Assembly (NCBI GenBank): GCA_950022295.1
Contig: OX465596.1
Location: 1,736,001 to 1,800,000 of the forward strand
Length of the DNA: 64,000 nucleotides
Direction of reading: 5' to 3'
Source of the DNA: Bromus sterilis
Lineage: Eukaryota; Streptophyta; Magnoliopsida; Poales; Poaceae
Of this stretch, positions 48,777 to 59,340 are shown one piece after another. Both the position numbers and the translations under genes were made by a program. The notes below the pieces were generated by a model. That model was not told where the DNA came from and did no database searches. It was given only the letters and a program-made list of their open reading frames with translations. The first letter of the stretch is position 1; every line of letters begins with the position of its first letter.

Positions 48777-50331
48777 ATGGCACCAGAGCCATGTAGCATT
48801 AGGTTTGAGCCCTACATACTCAAGTTCATGATTGGTCAATTAAGTTTATGCTAAAAATCGAAGGGCTCTTTCTGTTTAAGATAAGATTCAAGCTATTCCT
48901 CATGTTTAAGTATGGCTTGAGTTTATTCGAGCCCTATGAGTGATAGATCAGACTTGATCTGTTGCAATTAAGTTAAGGATATCAAGCTATTCATCTTATT
49001 CTGGCTTGATTTTTTATTTATTTACTCTTAAAGCCATTAAAGTTTTAGCCCTAACAGATTATGTGATGCTTATGGCCAAGGGTTTTTTTTTTTATGATTG
49101 GATTAAAGGGGATTGAAGAACTAAAGCAAAAATCCCCAAATCCCGAAACCCTAACTAAGGTAATCTCCAATTTTGATGAACCCTAGCCCAAATCCTAATG
49201 AACTAGGGGTTGTGGGTGCTTATCTGATGGGCCTTTCTGCCATATGTATGCTGTGGCGGCGTCGGAGCCACCAGTTGATGCCGCCCACCGTCGCTGCTGT
49301 GCGGGGACGCCTGCGCGCGCGGCTACGGTGCGGGAACGCGCCGGCAAGCGTCGCTCGACGGAGCTTCACGCTGGCTGAAGCCGCACGGGACTCCGGCGAG
49401 AGGAGCTCACCGGCGCTGTCGCCCTCCTCCGCCGTGGCTGGCCACGCCGCCGTGTCACCTCGCTCTCCCTCGGGTCGTCGTTGCGGCGCAGGAAGGGGAC
49501 CGGGGGAGCGGGTTAGGCTGGGCTCTGCGACTGGCTTTTGGAAGTCAGTGGCTGCACCTAGGCCTGGGTCCAGATAGCCAGCCTAGTGGTCATGATGGGA
49601 GCAAGAGACGGCTGTTTTTTTTTACTGGCCAGCCCAGCAGTAAATCAACTTATTTAGCCCAAAAAAAAAAGGCTGTTATGGGCAGAAATAAATTCAGGAA
49701 AAATGTCAAATATTTTTCCTGATAATGCTCACATTTTATGCAATAAAGCGAGCATTTTAGGGCTAAATTTTATGCAAGAATTATTATAGTTATTTTTGGG
49801 TAATTTAATTATTTAGGTATGTTAGATTTTGTTATATTTCATTTTGTTATGCCATGCCATGTTTAAATTATTCTTGTTAAAAAAAAGTATTATGATCAAT
49901 ACTTTTCATTATGGCATTTTATTTATTTATTTATTTTGATGATGAAAATTATTATGATCATTATGGAATAATGTCTCCGCTGCGAAATAAAGTCTAATGG
50001 ATCCTCAAATTAAAGTGTGGTTTTATGCTTTGTCATTCTGACCAAAGTTGTTTGACGAGCATTTAAATCACAAAATTCTTTTATTAATTCGTTTCACTTC
50101 TGGCCAAAGCTGATGTGAACCGAGTTAGTAGAAGAAACTAATGAAATGAGGATTTTTAAAGTGTGGCTTTTATTTATCAATTTGGCCAAAGCTAATTGAT
50201 GAAAATTTGTCCGTAAAATTTTGTTGCTCATTTTCATTTCTGGCCAAAGCTGATTTGAATATGATCAATAAAATTTAATTACTATGATGATGATGCTTAC
50301 TAAAGCATTTTTTGAATTTTTCCTTTTACAG
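48712..50331 (+). other. Putative leader intron of the copia element
   Basis: The donor aag/gtaatc at 48712 lies inside the LTR. The acceptor ttccttttacag ends at 50331, just before gag. The exon before the donor carries an ATG at 48690 followed by 22 nt without a stop. Joining leaves a reading frame that is open through 50332-50357 into the gag ATG at 50358. The intron would remove the primer-binding site and a GC-rich segment at about 49240-49560. This is inferred from signals and phase only; no transcript evidence is available. Confidence 0.55.
48778..48791 (+). other. Primer-binding site, initiator Met tRNA type
   Basis: The sequence tggcaccagagcca starts one base after the LTR. It resembles the usual copia tggtatcagagc site, complementary to the 3' end of initiator tRNA-Met, with two differences. 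Confidence 0.75.
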
Positions 50332-50357
50332 CACCTAATGTCTCTCATATTGCTGGA

Positions 50358-51035
50358 ATGCTTAATGGCATTGAGCAACTTAATGGTGGCAATTATGCTA
50401 CGTGGAAGGAGAAGCTTGAAATAACGATGGCCTTACTCAATATTGATTATGCTCTCCTTAGTGATCCTCCTGAGGCACCGAAAGAAAATGATGAAAATTA
50501 TGATACCCTCAAGAAGGATTATGATGTTATAAAGGCTAAGTGGGATGACTCTAATCGCAAATGCCTTATGATGATAAAGGGTTCCATTACACAGAGTATG
50601 AGGGGAGCCCTTCCTGACTGTGAAACGGCTAAAGGGTATTTTGCGAAGATTGAGCATCAATTTAAAGGGTCTTCTAAAGTTTATGCAACGAGTCTCATTA
50701 GAAGACTAATTGATGAAAAATATGATCCCACTAGTAGTCTCCGAGAGCATATCATGAAGAAGTGCAATATGGCTGCTAAACTCAAGACTATGGAAATGGA
50801 AATTTCTGATGGTTTTCTTGTCCATTTTATTATGTCATCTTTGCCCCAAGAGTTCGCTCCATTTGTGATTAATTATAATGCAATGGATGTGAAATGGAGC
50901 ATTGATGAAATGATGGCACGATGTGTGCAAGAAGAAGAAAGGCTAAAGGCTGACAGAATTGAGCATGCTAATCAATTCAAGGTTTCACAAAAGAAGAGGT
51001 ATAATAAATTTGTGAAAAAATTATACCAAGCCTAA
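50358..51035 (+). CDS. Copia gag (capsid) domain, frame-truncated, 225 codons
   Basis: The product begins MLNGIEQLNGGNYATWKEKL, which is the typical start of the copia capsid fold (UBN2/gag family), and runs through SSLPQEFAPFV. It assembles the intracellular particle that packages element RNA. The frame is also open upstream to 50332, which supports a spliced start in the LTR. It ends at a TAA shortly after an A run (51015-51020), where the frame is lost. The nucleic-acid-binding zinc knuckle is encoded just downstream in the next frame. Confidence 0.85.
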   Translation: MLNGIEQLNGGNYATWKEKLEITMALLNIDYALLSDPPEAPKENDENYDTLKKDYDVIKAKWDDSNRKCLMMIKGSITQSMRGALPDCETAKGYFAKIEHQFKGSSKVYATSLIRRLIDEKYDPTSSLREHIMKKCNMAAKLKTMEMEISDGFLVHFIMSSLPQEFAPFVINYNAMDVKWSIDEMMARCVQEEERLKADRIEHANQFKVSQKKRYNKFVKKLYQA

Positions 51036-54000
51036 GCCTAATAAATTTAAGGATAAAGGCCAGTCTTCCAAAAGCTCTCAACAAAAGAAGCCTGAAAAAG
51101 CTCCTGATGAGGAAGGAAAAGATCCCAATGGATGCCACTTTTGTGGAAAAGGTGGGCATAAGCAAAAGGATTGCTTTAGTTTTAAGAGATGGCTCAATAA
51201 TAAAGGTACTGATGTAATTACTTTTGTTGAAGAATCCCTTTATGTCAATTATGCCACCAACACTTGGTGGGTTGATTCAGGAGCAACGATTCATATTTCA
51301 AATTCGTTGCAGGGATTCCGTATGAGGAGGACCCTAAAAAGAGGGGAAAGAATCATTAGAGTTGCTAATGGTGTTGAAGCTGACGCTGAGGCACTTGGAG
51401 ATTTTACTCTCACACTTCATACCGGCTTCAAGCTTCTACTACATGACGTTCTTTATGTCCCCTCAATGAAACGGAATTTAGTTTCTGTTTCATGCTTAGA
51501 TGATGATAGTTATGCATGTCTCTTTGGGAATAAACGATGTATAATTATGTATGACAGTAATAATGTTGGTCTTGCCTTCAGACAAGACAAACTTTATGTA
51601 ATTTCCCTTTGTGATGATGTGCATAATGTGGGTTCTACCTCGAATATGAATATCAGTACCAAACGCAAACGTAATGATAATGAGACTTCTTCGAAATTAT
51701 GGCACTATCGGTTAGGCCATATTTCGAGGGGGAGGATTGAGCGTCTCATTAAAGATCAAGTTCTTCCTTCTCTCGATTTCTCGGATGCAAATATTGATCA
51801 CTGTATCGATTGCATCAAAGGAAAATATGTCAAGAAAATTAAGAAAGGTGCAAACCGAAGCACGGGAGTTTTGGAATTAATTCACACAGATATATGCGGT
51901 CCGTTTAATGTGAGATCGGTGGATGGTTTTAATTCCTTCATAACGTTCACCGATGATTTCTCCCGTTATGGACATATTTATCCTATTAAAGAAAGAGCAG
52001 AGGCATTAGAAAAATTCAAGATTTTCAAAGCTGAGGTTGAGAATCAAACAAACAAAAGTATTAAAGTTGTGAGATCTGATCGTGGTGGTGAATACTACGG
52101 CAGACATGCTACTTATGGCCAAATTCCTGGACCGTTTGCAAAATTCTTACAGGAAAAAGGCATTATGGCCCAGTATTCAGCACCGGGCGAACCTCAGCAA
52201 AATGGGGTGGCAGAAAGGCGGAACCGCACTCTTATGGATATGGTGCGAAGTATGTTAAGTCACTCCACTTTGCCGGTAAATTTGTGGATGGAATCCCTTA
52301 AGACAACAGCACATATTCTCAACAGGGTCCCGAGTAAATCGGTGCCAAAAACACCGTATGAATTATGGACTGGGAGTAAACCGTCCCTGAATTATTTTCA
52401 TGTATGGGGCTGTCCAGCTGAAGCAAGGATTTTCAATCCAATTATGGGAAAATTAGACCCCAAGACAGTCAGTTGCCATTTTATTAGTTATCCTAACAAG
52501 TCTAAAGCATATCGATTTTATTGTCCAAATCAGGCAACGAAATTTGTTGAAACAAGACACGCTGTGTTCTTGGAAAATGATATGATGAGGGGGAGCTTGA
52601 CACCCCGGGAAATTATTTTGGAGGAAAAACGGGAATATGTCCCGACTCCAATTATTCAAGAACCTATTTTTCCGGTGTCTGCTGATGTTGCACCTCCTGC
52701 TGAAAGAATCATTAATCCAACACCTGCTGAGACTCAAGTGACCGCTTCAGACATCAGACCTAATGATATATCTGTTGAAAGTTCTCAGCAGCCTCAAGTT
52801 GTTGACGATGTGCCAGTTAATCAACCTCTCAGAAGGTCACAACGGACGAGAAAATCTGCTATTCCTGATGATTATCTCACTTACATGAGTGAAGATATGA
52901 ATGAGTCGGTGTTGGACAATGATCCTACATCGTTTAAGGAAGCTATGCAAAGTGAATTTTCGTCTGAATGGCTAAATGCTATGAAAGATGAAATGAAGTC
53001 CATGAGTACTAATGAAGTATGGGACTTAGTAGAAATTCCCAAAGAAGCCAAAAGAGTTGGATGCAAATGGGTCTATAAGACCAAACGTGACTCCAAAGGG
53101 AATATCGAAAGATTTAAAGCAAGACTCGTGGCTAAAGGCTTTACTCAAAGAGAAGGGATTGATTATAAAGAAACATTTTCACCTGTCTCTTCTAAAACTT
53201 CATTCAGAATAATTATGGCACTTGTAGCCCATTATGATTTGGAGCTGCATCAGATGGATGTAAAAACGGCATTTCTGAATGGTGACTTACGTGAGGATGT
53301 TTACATGGCACAACCGGAAGGTTTTGTTATGGAAGGGAATGAACATTTAGGATGTCATCTGAAGAAATCCATCTATGGCTTGAAACAAGCATCAAGGGAA
53401 TGGTATCTCAAGTTTGATGAAGTAATAAGGAAATTTGGTTTTGAAGAAAATAAAGTGGACAATTGTGTTTATGTCAAGTTCAAGGGGAGTAATTTTATCT
53501 TCCTGATACTGTATGTTGATGACATACTTTTAGCCAGCAGTGACAAAAATATGCTGCTAGAAACTAAGAGGTTTTTATCCTCTAAGTTTGATATGAAGGA
53601 TCTCGGTGAAGCAGCTTATGTTTTGGGAATTGAAATTCACCGAGATAGATCCAAAGGGATCTTGGGGCTATCTCAGAGAGCATATGTCGAGAAGGTACTG
53701 AAAAAGTACAATATGCATAAGTGCTCAGCCTCGCCTGCTCCTATTGTTAAGGGCGATAAATTTGGGACTTTTCAGTGCCCAAGAAATAATTATGAATCTG
53801 CGCAGATGAAGTCAATTCCTTATGCCTCAATTGTTGGAAGCATTATGTATGCACAAGTGTGCACCCGCCCTGACTTAGCATTCGTGACCGGGATGCTTGG
53901 CAGATATCAGTCTAATCCAGGTCTGGATCACTGGAAGGCTGCTAAGAAAGTCTTGCGGTATTTGCAAGGCACTAAAGGCCTCATGCTTACATATAAGAAA

Positions 54001-54492
54001 TCTGATAACCTCGAGGTGGTGGGTTATTCAGATGCTGATTTTGCAGGGTGTGTTGATACTAAGAAATCCACGTCAGGTTACATTTTCACCCTTGCGAATG
54101 GAGCTATATCGTGGAAAAGCTCCAAACAAACTGTCACTGCATCGTCGACAATGCAGGCAGAGTTTGTGGCTTGTTTTGAGGCTACCGGGCAGGCAGTATG
54201 GCTGAAGAATTTTATCCCGGGACTGAGAGTGATTGATAGCATTTCCAGGTCAATCACACTCTACTGCGATAATCAACCCGCAGTGATATTTTCGAGAAAC
54301 AACAAGTCAAGTGATGCTGCCAAGCACATTGAAATCAAATTTCTTGTTGTGAAAGATAGAGTCCAGGATCAGACAATTACTGTCAAATACATCAATACTA
54401 AGTTGATGTTAGCGGATCCGCTCACGAAAGGCTTACCGCCCAGTGTTTTCAGAGAGCACGTTACCGGTATGGGTTTGGTTGAAAGCCTTTGA
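51016..54492 (+). CDS. Copia pol: zinc knuckle, protease, integrase, RT, RNase H
   Basis: The frame is open from 51016; the first internal ATG is at 51307. It encodes a CCHC knuckle (CHFCGKGGHKQKDC, 51133-51174), the aspartic protease motif VDSGA (Asp codon at 51274) and the pre-integrase HYRLGH motif. The integrase core follows, with HTDICGPF, an SDRGGEY Asp and the QNGVAERRNRT Glu region. The reverse transcriptase has CKWVYKTK and the YVDD catalytic box at 53512-53523. RNase H contains YSDADFAG and STMQAEF. All active sites appear intact over some 1,060 codons after the first ATG, so the copy may have been functional until the frame break. Stop at 54490-54492. Confidence 0.95.
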   Translation, partial: KNYTKPKPNKFKDKGQSSKSSQQKKPEKAPDEEGKDPNGCHFCGKGGHKQKDCFSFKRWLNNKGTDVITFVEESLYVNYATNTWWVDSGATIHISNSLQGFRMRRTLKRGERIIRVANGVEADAEALGDFTLTLHTGFKLLLHDVLYVPSMKRNLVSVSCLDDDSYACLFGNKRCIIMYDSNNVGLAFRQDKLYVISLCDDVHNVGSTSNMNISTKRKRNDNETSSKLWHYRLGHISRGRIERLIKDQVLPSLDFSDANIDHCIDCIKGKYVKKIKKGANRSTGVLELIHTDICGPFNVRSVDGFNSFITFTDDFSRYGHIYPIKERAEALEKFKIFKAEVENQTNKSIKVVRSDRGGEYYGRHATYGQIPGPFAKFLQEKGIMAQYSAPGEPQQNGVAERRNRTLMDMVRSMLSHSTLPVNLWMESLKTTAHILNRVPSKSVPKTPYELWTGSKPSLNYFHVWGCPAEARIFNPIMGKLDPKTVSCHFISYPNKSKAYRFYCPNQATKFVETRHAVFLENDMMRGSLTPREIILEEKREYVPTPIIQEPIFPVSADVAPPAERIINPTPAETQVTASDIRPNDISVESSQQPQVVDDVPVNQPLRRSQRTRKSAIPDDYLTYMSEDMNESVLDNDPTSFKEAMQSEFSSEWLNAMKDEMKSMSTNEVWDLVEIPKEAKRVGCKWVYKTKRDSKGNIERFKARLVAKGFTQREGIDYKETFSPVSSKTSFRIIMALVAHYDLELHQMDVKTAFLNGDLREDVYMAQPEGFVMEGNEHLGCHLKKSIYGLKQASREWYLKFDEVIRKFGFEENKVDNCVYVKFKGSNFIFLILYVDDILLASSDKNMLLETKRFLSSKFDMKDLGEAAYVLGIEIHRDRSKGILGLSQRAYVEKVLKKYNMHKCSASPAPIVKGDKFGTFQCPRNNYESAQMKSIPYASIVGSIMYAQVCTRPDLAFVTGMLGRYQSNPGLDHWKAAKKVLRYLQGTKGLMLTYKKSDNLEVVGYSDADFAGCVDTKKSTSGYIFTLANGAISWKSSKQTVTASSTMQAEFVACFEATGQAVWLKNFIPGLRVIDSISRSITLYCDNQPAVIFSRNNKSSDAAKHIEIKFLVVKDRVQDQTITVKYINTKLMLADPLTKGLPPSVFREHVTGMGLVESL

Positions 54493-54865
54493 TCCTGGCA
54501 AAGTTGGGACCATTATAACACCATCTCCCCGAAGGGCTCATGTTGAGATCGAATGGGAACTGTAGTCAATTGGTTCAGTAGTACTTAATTGACTGTTGTA
54601 ACCTATTGTCTTGGTGTACCATTTTATCAAGAAATGAGCCTGTAATGTCTATAATGTTTATGATCCTTATGTAAAGAATTATGTAAATTAAGTTGATGGT
54701 TTACGTGAATAAAGTTTATGGAGCTCATAAGTTAAAGTAGTTTCATTTTGATATGGAATGATGTATTATAGTCACTGGGTTCAGTGGTACTTAACTGACC
54801 ACTGCGATCTTTTCGTCTTGATACATTATTTTGTTAAAATGAACTTATAAAGTTTAGTCTTACAA

Positions 54866-54878
54866 TCAAGGGGGAGAA
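54866..54878 (+). other. Polypurine tract of the copia element
   Basis: The purine run aagggggagaa directly abuts the TGTTGG start of the 3' LTR. It would prime plus-strand DNA synthesis. Confidence 0.8.
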
Positions 54879-55384
54879 TGTTGGATATTATGATCTTTAG
54901 ACTAAACTGTGGCTATTATGTCCTAAAGATTAAAGATTAAGTTTAAAGTGAGAAATATCTAAAGTACTGCTACAGTAGGCGGTGGCTACAGTGTAAAGGC
55001 TACAGTACCTAACCTGATGAGTTGCCCTGATCAGGGGCAGCTCATCAGCCAACGTGGTGGCTGTTCCCCTAGTGCACAGTGCAAGACAATAAAGTATAAA
55101 AGGAGAAGAGAAGAGCAGCTACGCTGCTGGATAAGCTACGGCTCTCAGCTTATATACACACACACTTCTCTCTCTCTCTCTCTGATGAACACTTAAGATC
55201 AAGGCTGCTGATCAAGCCCTGCACTGGAGCATTAGGAAGGGCAGTACACAACCACCAGAACAAGCTCTTGGTGGTATTGAAGTAAGAAAAGGAGGAGATG
55301 GCAGGATCTGGTGATCAAGGTAATCCCATCTCATATCCTTTTTGTGGCTCAAACTTATGCTAAATCATCCTGGAGGTTCTAACA
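54879..55384 (+). repeat. 3' LTR of the copia element
   Basis: Identical by eye to the 5' LTR except that the 29-bp unit is present once. It is followed by the right copy of CCCAT. Confidence 0.97.
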
Positions 55385-55389
55385 CCCAT

Positions 55390-56295
55390 GACTCGCCTGC
55401 TGAATTTTCTGGGCGTGTATGCGCTTGTTGAATTTTATGTTGGGGTTTCTGCCCATTTGAATTTTATGGTGTCAAGTAGGCAATGTACACCCATGCATGT
55501 CTGCAACATAATAGACGTCTAATCTTCTCGAAGGGAAGAGGAAAATATCTTATATGACCAGCGAGCGATTTTGAGCTTTGATCCAGCCATGTATATTGAG
55601 CACTCAACTAATACGGGTCCAGTTGAGGGGAGGGATATTTTTGATAAAGGAGACCCTCTTTACCTTGAGGGCCAACAATTCTATCCTAATTTTTGTACTT
55701 GTAATCTTTCTTTCTTTCGCTGGGAATTACAGTTGTAATCTTGTCAGCGATCAAGTGCAGCTTGAATGACTGTTTGGTGCAAATTTAGTTTAGAAGCTCC
55801 TAGGTTGGCATGCTTATGATTATGCAAAGTTGACGATGTTAAAAAGAATACAAATATTGCAACCACAAAAATGGCATAACTATACTTCGATTCTTGGCAG
55901 TTACGGTTTCAAATCTCAAGGCAACAAACAGATAGTTAGCTTGTGCTTATGATTATTCTACAGTTCTCATCATTTTTTGCTCTTTGAAAACTAGTTTTAC
56001 CTTGTGTATGTTTTCCTTTTCTTTTTTTTGAACTATAGTGTGTGTACTGTTACAATTTCCACTGGCAAAGTTTGATGTTTGCAATATATTTTCAAGATTT
56101 CATAAAAAAAAAATCCATAGCACAGGACTATGCAGCAACCAACAACCCAAGGCATAGTGTCATATTACAAGAAACATTTTACAAAACCCATAGCATACGG
56201 AATTCCATAATATGCATCACAACTTAAGAGGCATAGTGTCATATTACAAGTCTTTGGTGTCCACACTGATAGATCACAACTATATTTTATTTAAA
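55390..56295. other. Intergenic DNA holding a diverged copy of the FtsZ1 3' untranslated region
   Basis: Sequence at about 55910-56060 shares ordered blocks with 48050-48180: ctcaaggcaac, gatagttagct, ctttgaaaact-gtttta, then cttttttgaact-tagtgt. It contains extra bases between blocks. This is an older duplication of the gene end. From about 56100 on, the likely 3' region of the convergent DUF3615 gene contains a 21-bp word ending catattacaag twice (about 56152 and 56231). Confidence 0.7.
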
Positions 56296-56307
56296 TACAC
56301 ACACACA

Positions 56308-56355
<48 letters not shown>
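56296..56355. repeat. (AC)n microsatellite, one interruption
   Basis: About 60 bases of AC dinucleotides with a single AT interruption near 56312, immediately 3' of the DUF3615 stop codon. Confidence 0.95.
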
Positions 56356-56358
<3 letters not shown>

Positions 56359-59165
56359 TTATTGGAAGGCACAGCTATCTTCATCATGGCCAAACGCAAA
56401 CTTTTGTGGCGATGGATGCAGCACTTTAGAGTGAATATAGCACATTTCGCAAACGCACTTCGCCTTGTAATGTCCACACGGAAATGATTTCCCCAAAAAA
56501 GGAAGCTGTCTATGAACCAGTTGGTTGCATGTCTTGCAACGGCAATCCACTGAAAAACAAAGAGGCAAAGCAATTTCAACAAATGGACATGCACAGGAAA
56601 GACAACAATCTGTCATGAAAGGATCAAAGGATGATATATAAGAGGAAGGCGAGGACATACAGCTGCCATCACGACGAGTACCCCACCCAAGACCAAGGCC
56701 AAGCAAATTATTGGCTTCAGTCACTGGCTCATCTTCTGTAAATGAATAAACAAAGTGGAATCAATCAGCAAAAAACATTTTTCATCAGAGCACATTTTTA
56801 TCAAGACATAAATATACAATCTACACTAAACAAGGTGGTTTTCAGCATCCTGTATATGATGACAAGACATGCCTCATGATGAGAATTACTAGTACATGTT
56901 TTCTTTCCCATGTGTGTTTGGCCTTAGCACCCAAATAGATTTTGAGTTTGCAGAAGATTCAACATGTGGTATGTATCATGTGATGATGAATCAAGAGGTA
57001 ACATATATACATACCTAGTGGGGTGCACGAAACAACTGATTTGACACCATCTTTGGTAACAAGCTCAAAAAAGAAGAGAGTTCGTGGAGCAGGCAGCAGG
57101 AAGGAGAAGCAATCAAAGCGCTTGGGGCTAGCCACGAAGTTGCCATGAGTCCACCAAGTGCCATTGTGAGCATTGCTGTATGTGGTCACCTCGCCGGGGG
57201 CAGGTACGTACTCATTCTCCTGTTCAACCAACCATGGAAAATCAAATGGACTGACCATGCTTAACAACAGTCAGTTTTGCAGTTTCTACTTAACAAAGCT
57301 TGTAAGAGCACAAGTATACTTGAGATTTCGAAAGAGTTAATAATGATTGTATATGCAGGGGATGTTTGGTTGGCAAATGCCATGCGGAGAGGATGCCAAG
57401 CCAAAATCAGGTTATCCATTTAATTAATCAGTGTGCACCTATATGTCATGGAACCAAGCAGCTGCGAAAGCCAAAGTGAGAGGAGGAGGTTCAGTAACAG
57501 TACCGGATGATTTAAGTTGTAGTGGTCAAGGCATGCCATGGCAAGCTGATGGTCTTTAGCTGCTAGCTCCGAGGGGGTCGGCGTCGTAGAACTAACATAT
57601 ATACAAGATAAATTAACACGGATCAGTTAGATAGGAGCAAAGACAAGCTGAGCAAGAGAAAGAGAGGAATTTCTAATATATTAAATAATCGAAACACAAA
57701 TGTTTTTGTTGTTGTTGGGAGTTGGTACTTTACATAAGCAAGCTATATACTCATGCATCAGACTCAGTTAAGTAGTCCAGCAACAATTTAATATATCATA
57801 TTGTTTTGGATTAACAATCTACCAATGTTTTGGATCAAACACATGTGTGAATGTAATCCTAGCAATGTTTTGGATTACATTTTTCATCTATTTCAAATTC
57901 CTGAACTATGGAATGCAAAGGTTTGTGCTGCTGTCTTACATAGATAAAAGCAAAGACCATACAAACTGCTGAATCTGTAATGGTATACAGAGATTTTCTG
58001 CCAATTAATACAATATCAACATTAGTTGTTGGGTTGTTCCTAAGATAGATATGCTGCTGCAACAGCAACATTCTCTATTCACTAGTTCGATATGAAACCT
58101 AGTTCAAAAGTGTATGTGTATTGAGTAGGAATGATGGAATAAGCAATATATATTTTTGGAATCGCAATGTCAACAATATTTAAATAGTATGATCTGAAAG
58201 GAAAATCTACAATGTTTATGCCAGTAATAATAATATATTTTTTCTCAGTTTTTGGCTCCAATAAATAGGGCAGATTCATGCAAGTATGCGGCACCTTTTT
58301 TTTTCTCTGTCAAATAATAAAGTAAGAGCAGCACTATTAGGGCAAAAATGCACAGTAGAGGTCAGTTTTTGTCAAAAAAATACCAAGGAAGCAAAAACCT
58401 GTGTCTAGCTGTTAATGACTAGTGTCGCTGCACACATCCCCAATGCAAAGATGCTTGAACCAACAGGCAGGATAACAACATGGTAGTAGAAAATGTCAAC
58501 ATTCTTATATAAATTAGTGGAGATAACAACTCTGACTGGTGCATACTATTTGATTCCTACTTGTTCATAGCAGTTACCTTGGTTTTTGGTAAACTTGCAA
58601 TGGATTTTACAAATTTGAAAATCTAGTGGAAAGGTTAGGCATGAGGTCTGCTGCGCTGTTGAAGCAGAGAATGATGGAACTAGCTTGTAAGAAGGTGAGC
58701 CTATGTTGAGCAGCTAAGAGGTATTGAAATTAGGAGCTGAATTTTGAAAAGAAAAAAAAGGAGAGCAGAAGGCATGATATATGAATATGATGGTTGTTGA
58801 TTGCTCTGCACTGCAGTAATGGCAACAGGAAAAGTAATATGAGCGGACCTGGACATGGTGCCTTGTTCGAGAAGTTGGACGAGCATGTTAGGGAAGCCTG
58901 GTGGTTGGGTAAAGGAGGAGACGGGCACCCAGAGGCTCATGACCTCGCTCCTCGACCGAAAATACTCGTCGGTTGAAAGGAAAGCTGCCGGCGGCTTGTC
59001 CTCCTGAAGCAGCAGGCGTCGAGCAATTTGCTCGTGCTCCTGCTCCTGCTCCCGGACCTTTCCTTGCGCGGCCTTGGCCATGGTGGATGGATTCGATTGG
59101 AGACGCCGGTTGGCTGTGTGGGGATGGGGAAGGGTGGATTGAGTCTCCGTCGCTCTCGGGGCCAT
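56359..59165 (-). CDS. DUF3615-domain protein with Cys-rich C terminus, about 263-291 aa
   Basis: Five exons on the minus strand: 58849-59165, 57504-57591, 57015-57219, 56661-56735 and 56359-56549 (876 nt with stop; all GT-AG, phases close). The central part carries the grass DUF3615 pattern: LAMACLDHYNLNHP, then ENEYVPAP, then WWTHGNFVASPK and TLFFFELVT. The C-terminal 60 residues are rich in Cys/His (CRCKTCN, FPCGHYK, CVCEMCYIH), which suggests a zinc-binding module. The family has no established function and is expanded in grasses. Two good start contexts exist, 59165 (291 aa) and 59081 (263 aa). The last intron (56550-56660) is 111 nt, stop-free and in frame, so its retention would insert 37 residues. 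The exon 1 donor (CAG/GTCC) is the least certain join. Confidence 0.8.
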
Positions 59166-59170
59166 GGTCG

Positions 59171-59201
<31 letters not shown>

Positions 59202-59340
59202 AAATGGTGGAGGAGGAGACGGCGTCGGCGTCGGCGATTCGCAAGTGGGGTGGAGGAGGAGACGGCGGCTGCGGAATCTCTCGCTCGTCGTGGCTGGGGC
59301 TAGGGTTGTTGTTGGTTGCTTTGCTGCGGCGGATTGATTG

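Larger units (their letters stand above)
48242..55384 (+). mobile_element. Full-length, very young Ty1/copia LTR retrotransposon
   Basis: LTRs are at 48242-48776 (535 bp) and 54879-55384 (506 bp), both TGTTGG...CTAACA. The five-base target duplication CCCAT is at 48237-48241 and 55385-55389. The LTRs appear identical by eye apart from a 29-bp duplication in the left one, which indicates very recent insertion. The primer-binding site follows the left LTR, and a purine tract (aagggggag) precedes the right one. Coding order is gag, zinc knuckle, protease, integrase, reverse transcriptase, RNase H, which is the copia order. Gag and pol are out of frame by one base in an A run at 51015-51020. The lineage within copia is not certain. 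Confidence 0.97.

Noticed and set aside
49173..49577. 134-codon ORF as an extra copia gene
   Set aside because: GC-rich with no domain, inside the putative leader intron. It is noted only as a possible captured fragment.
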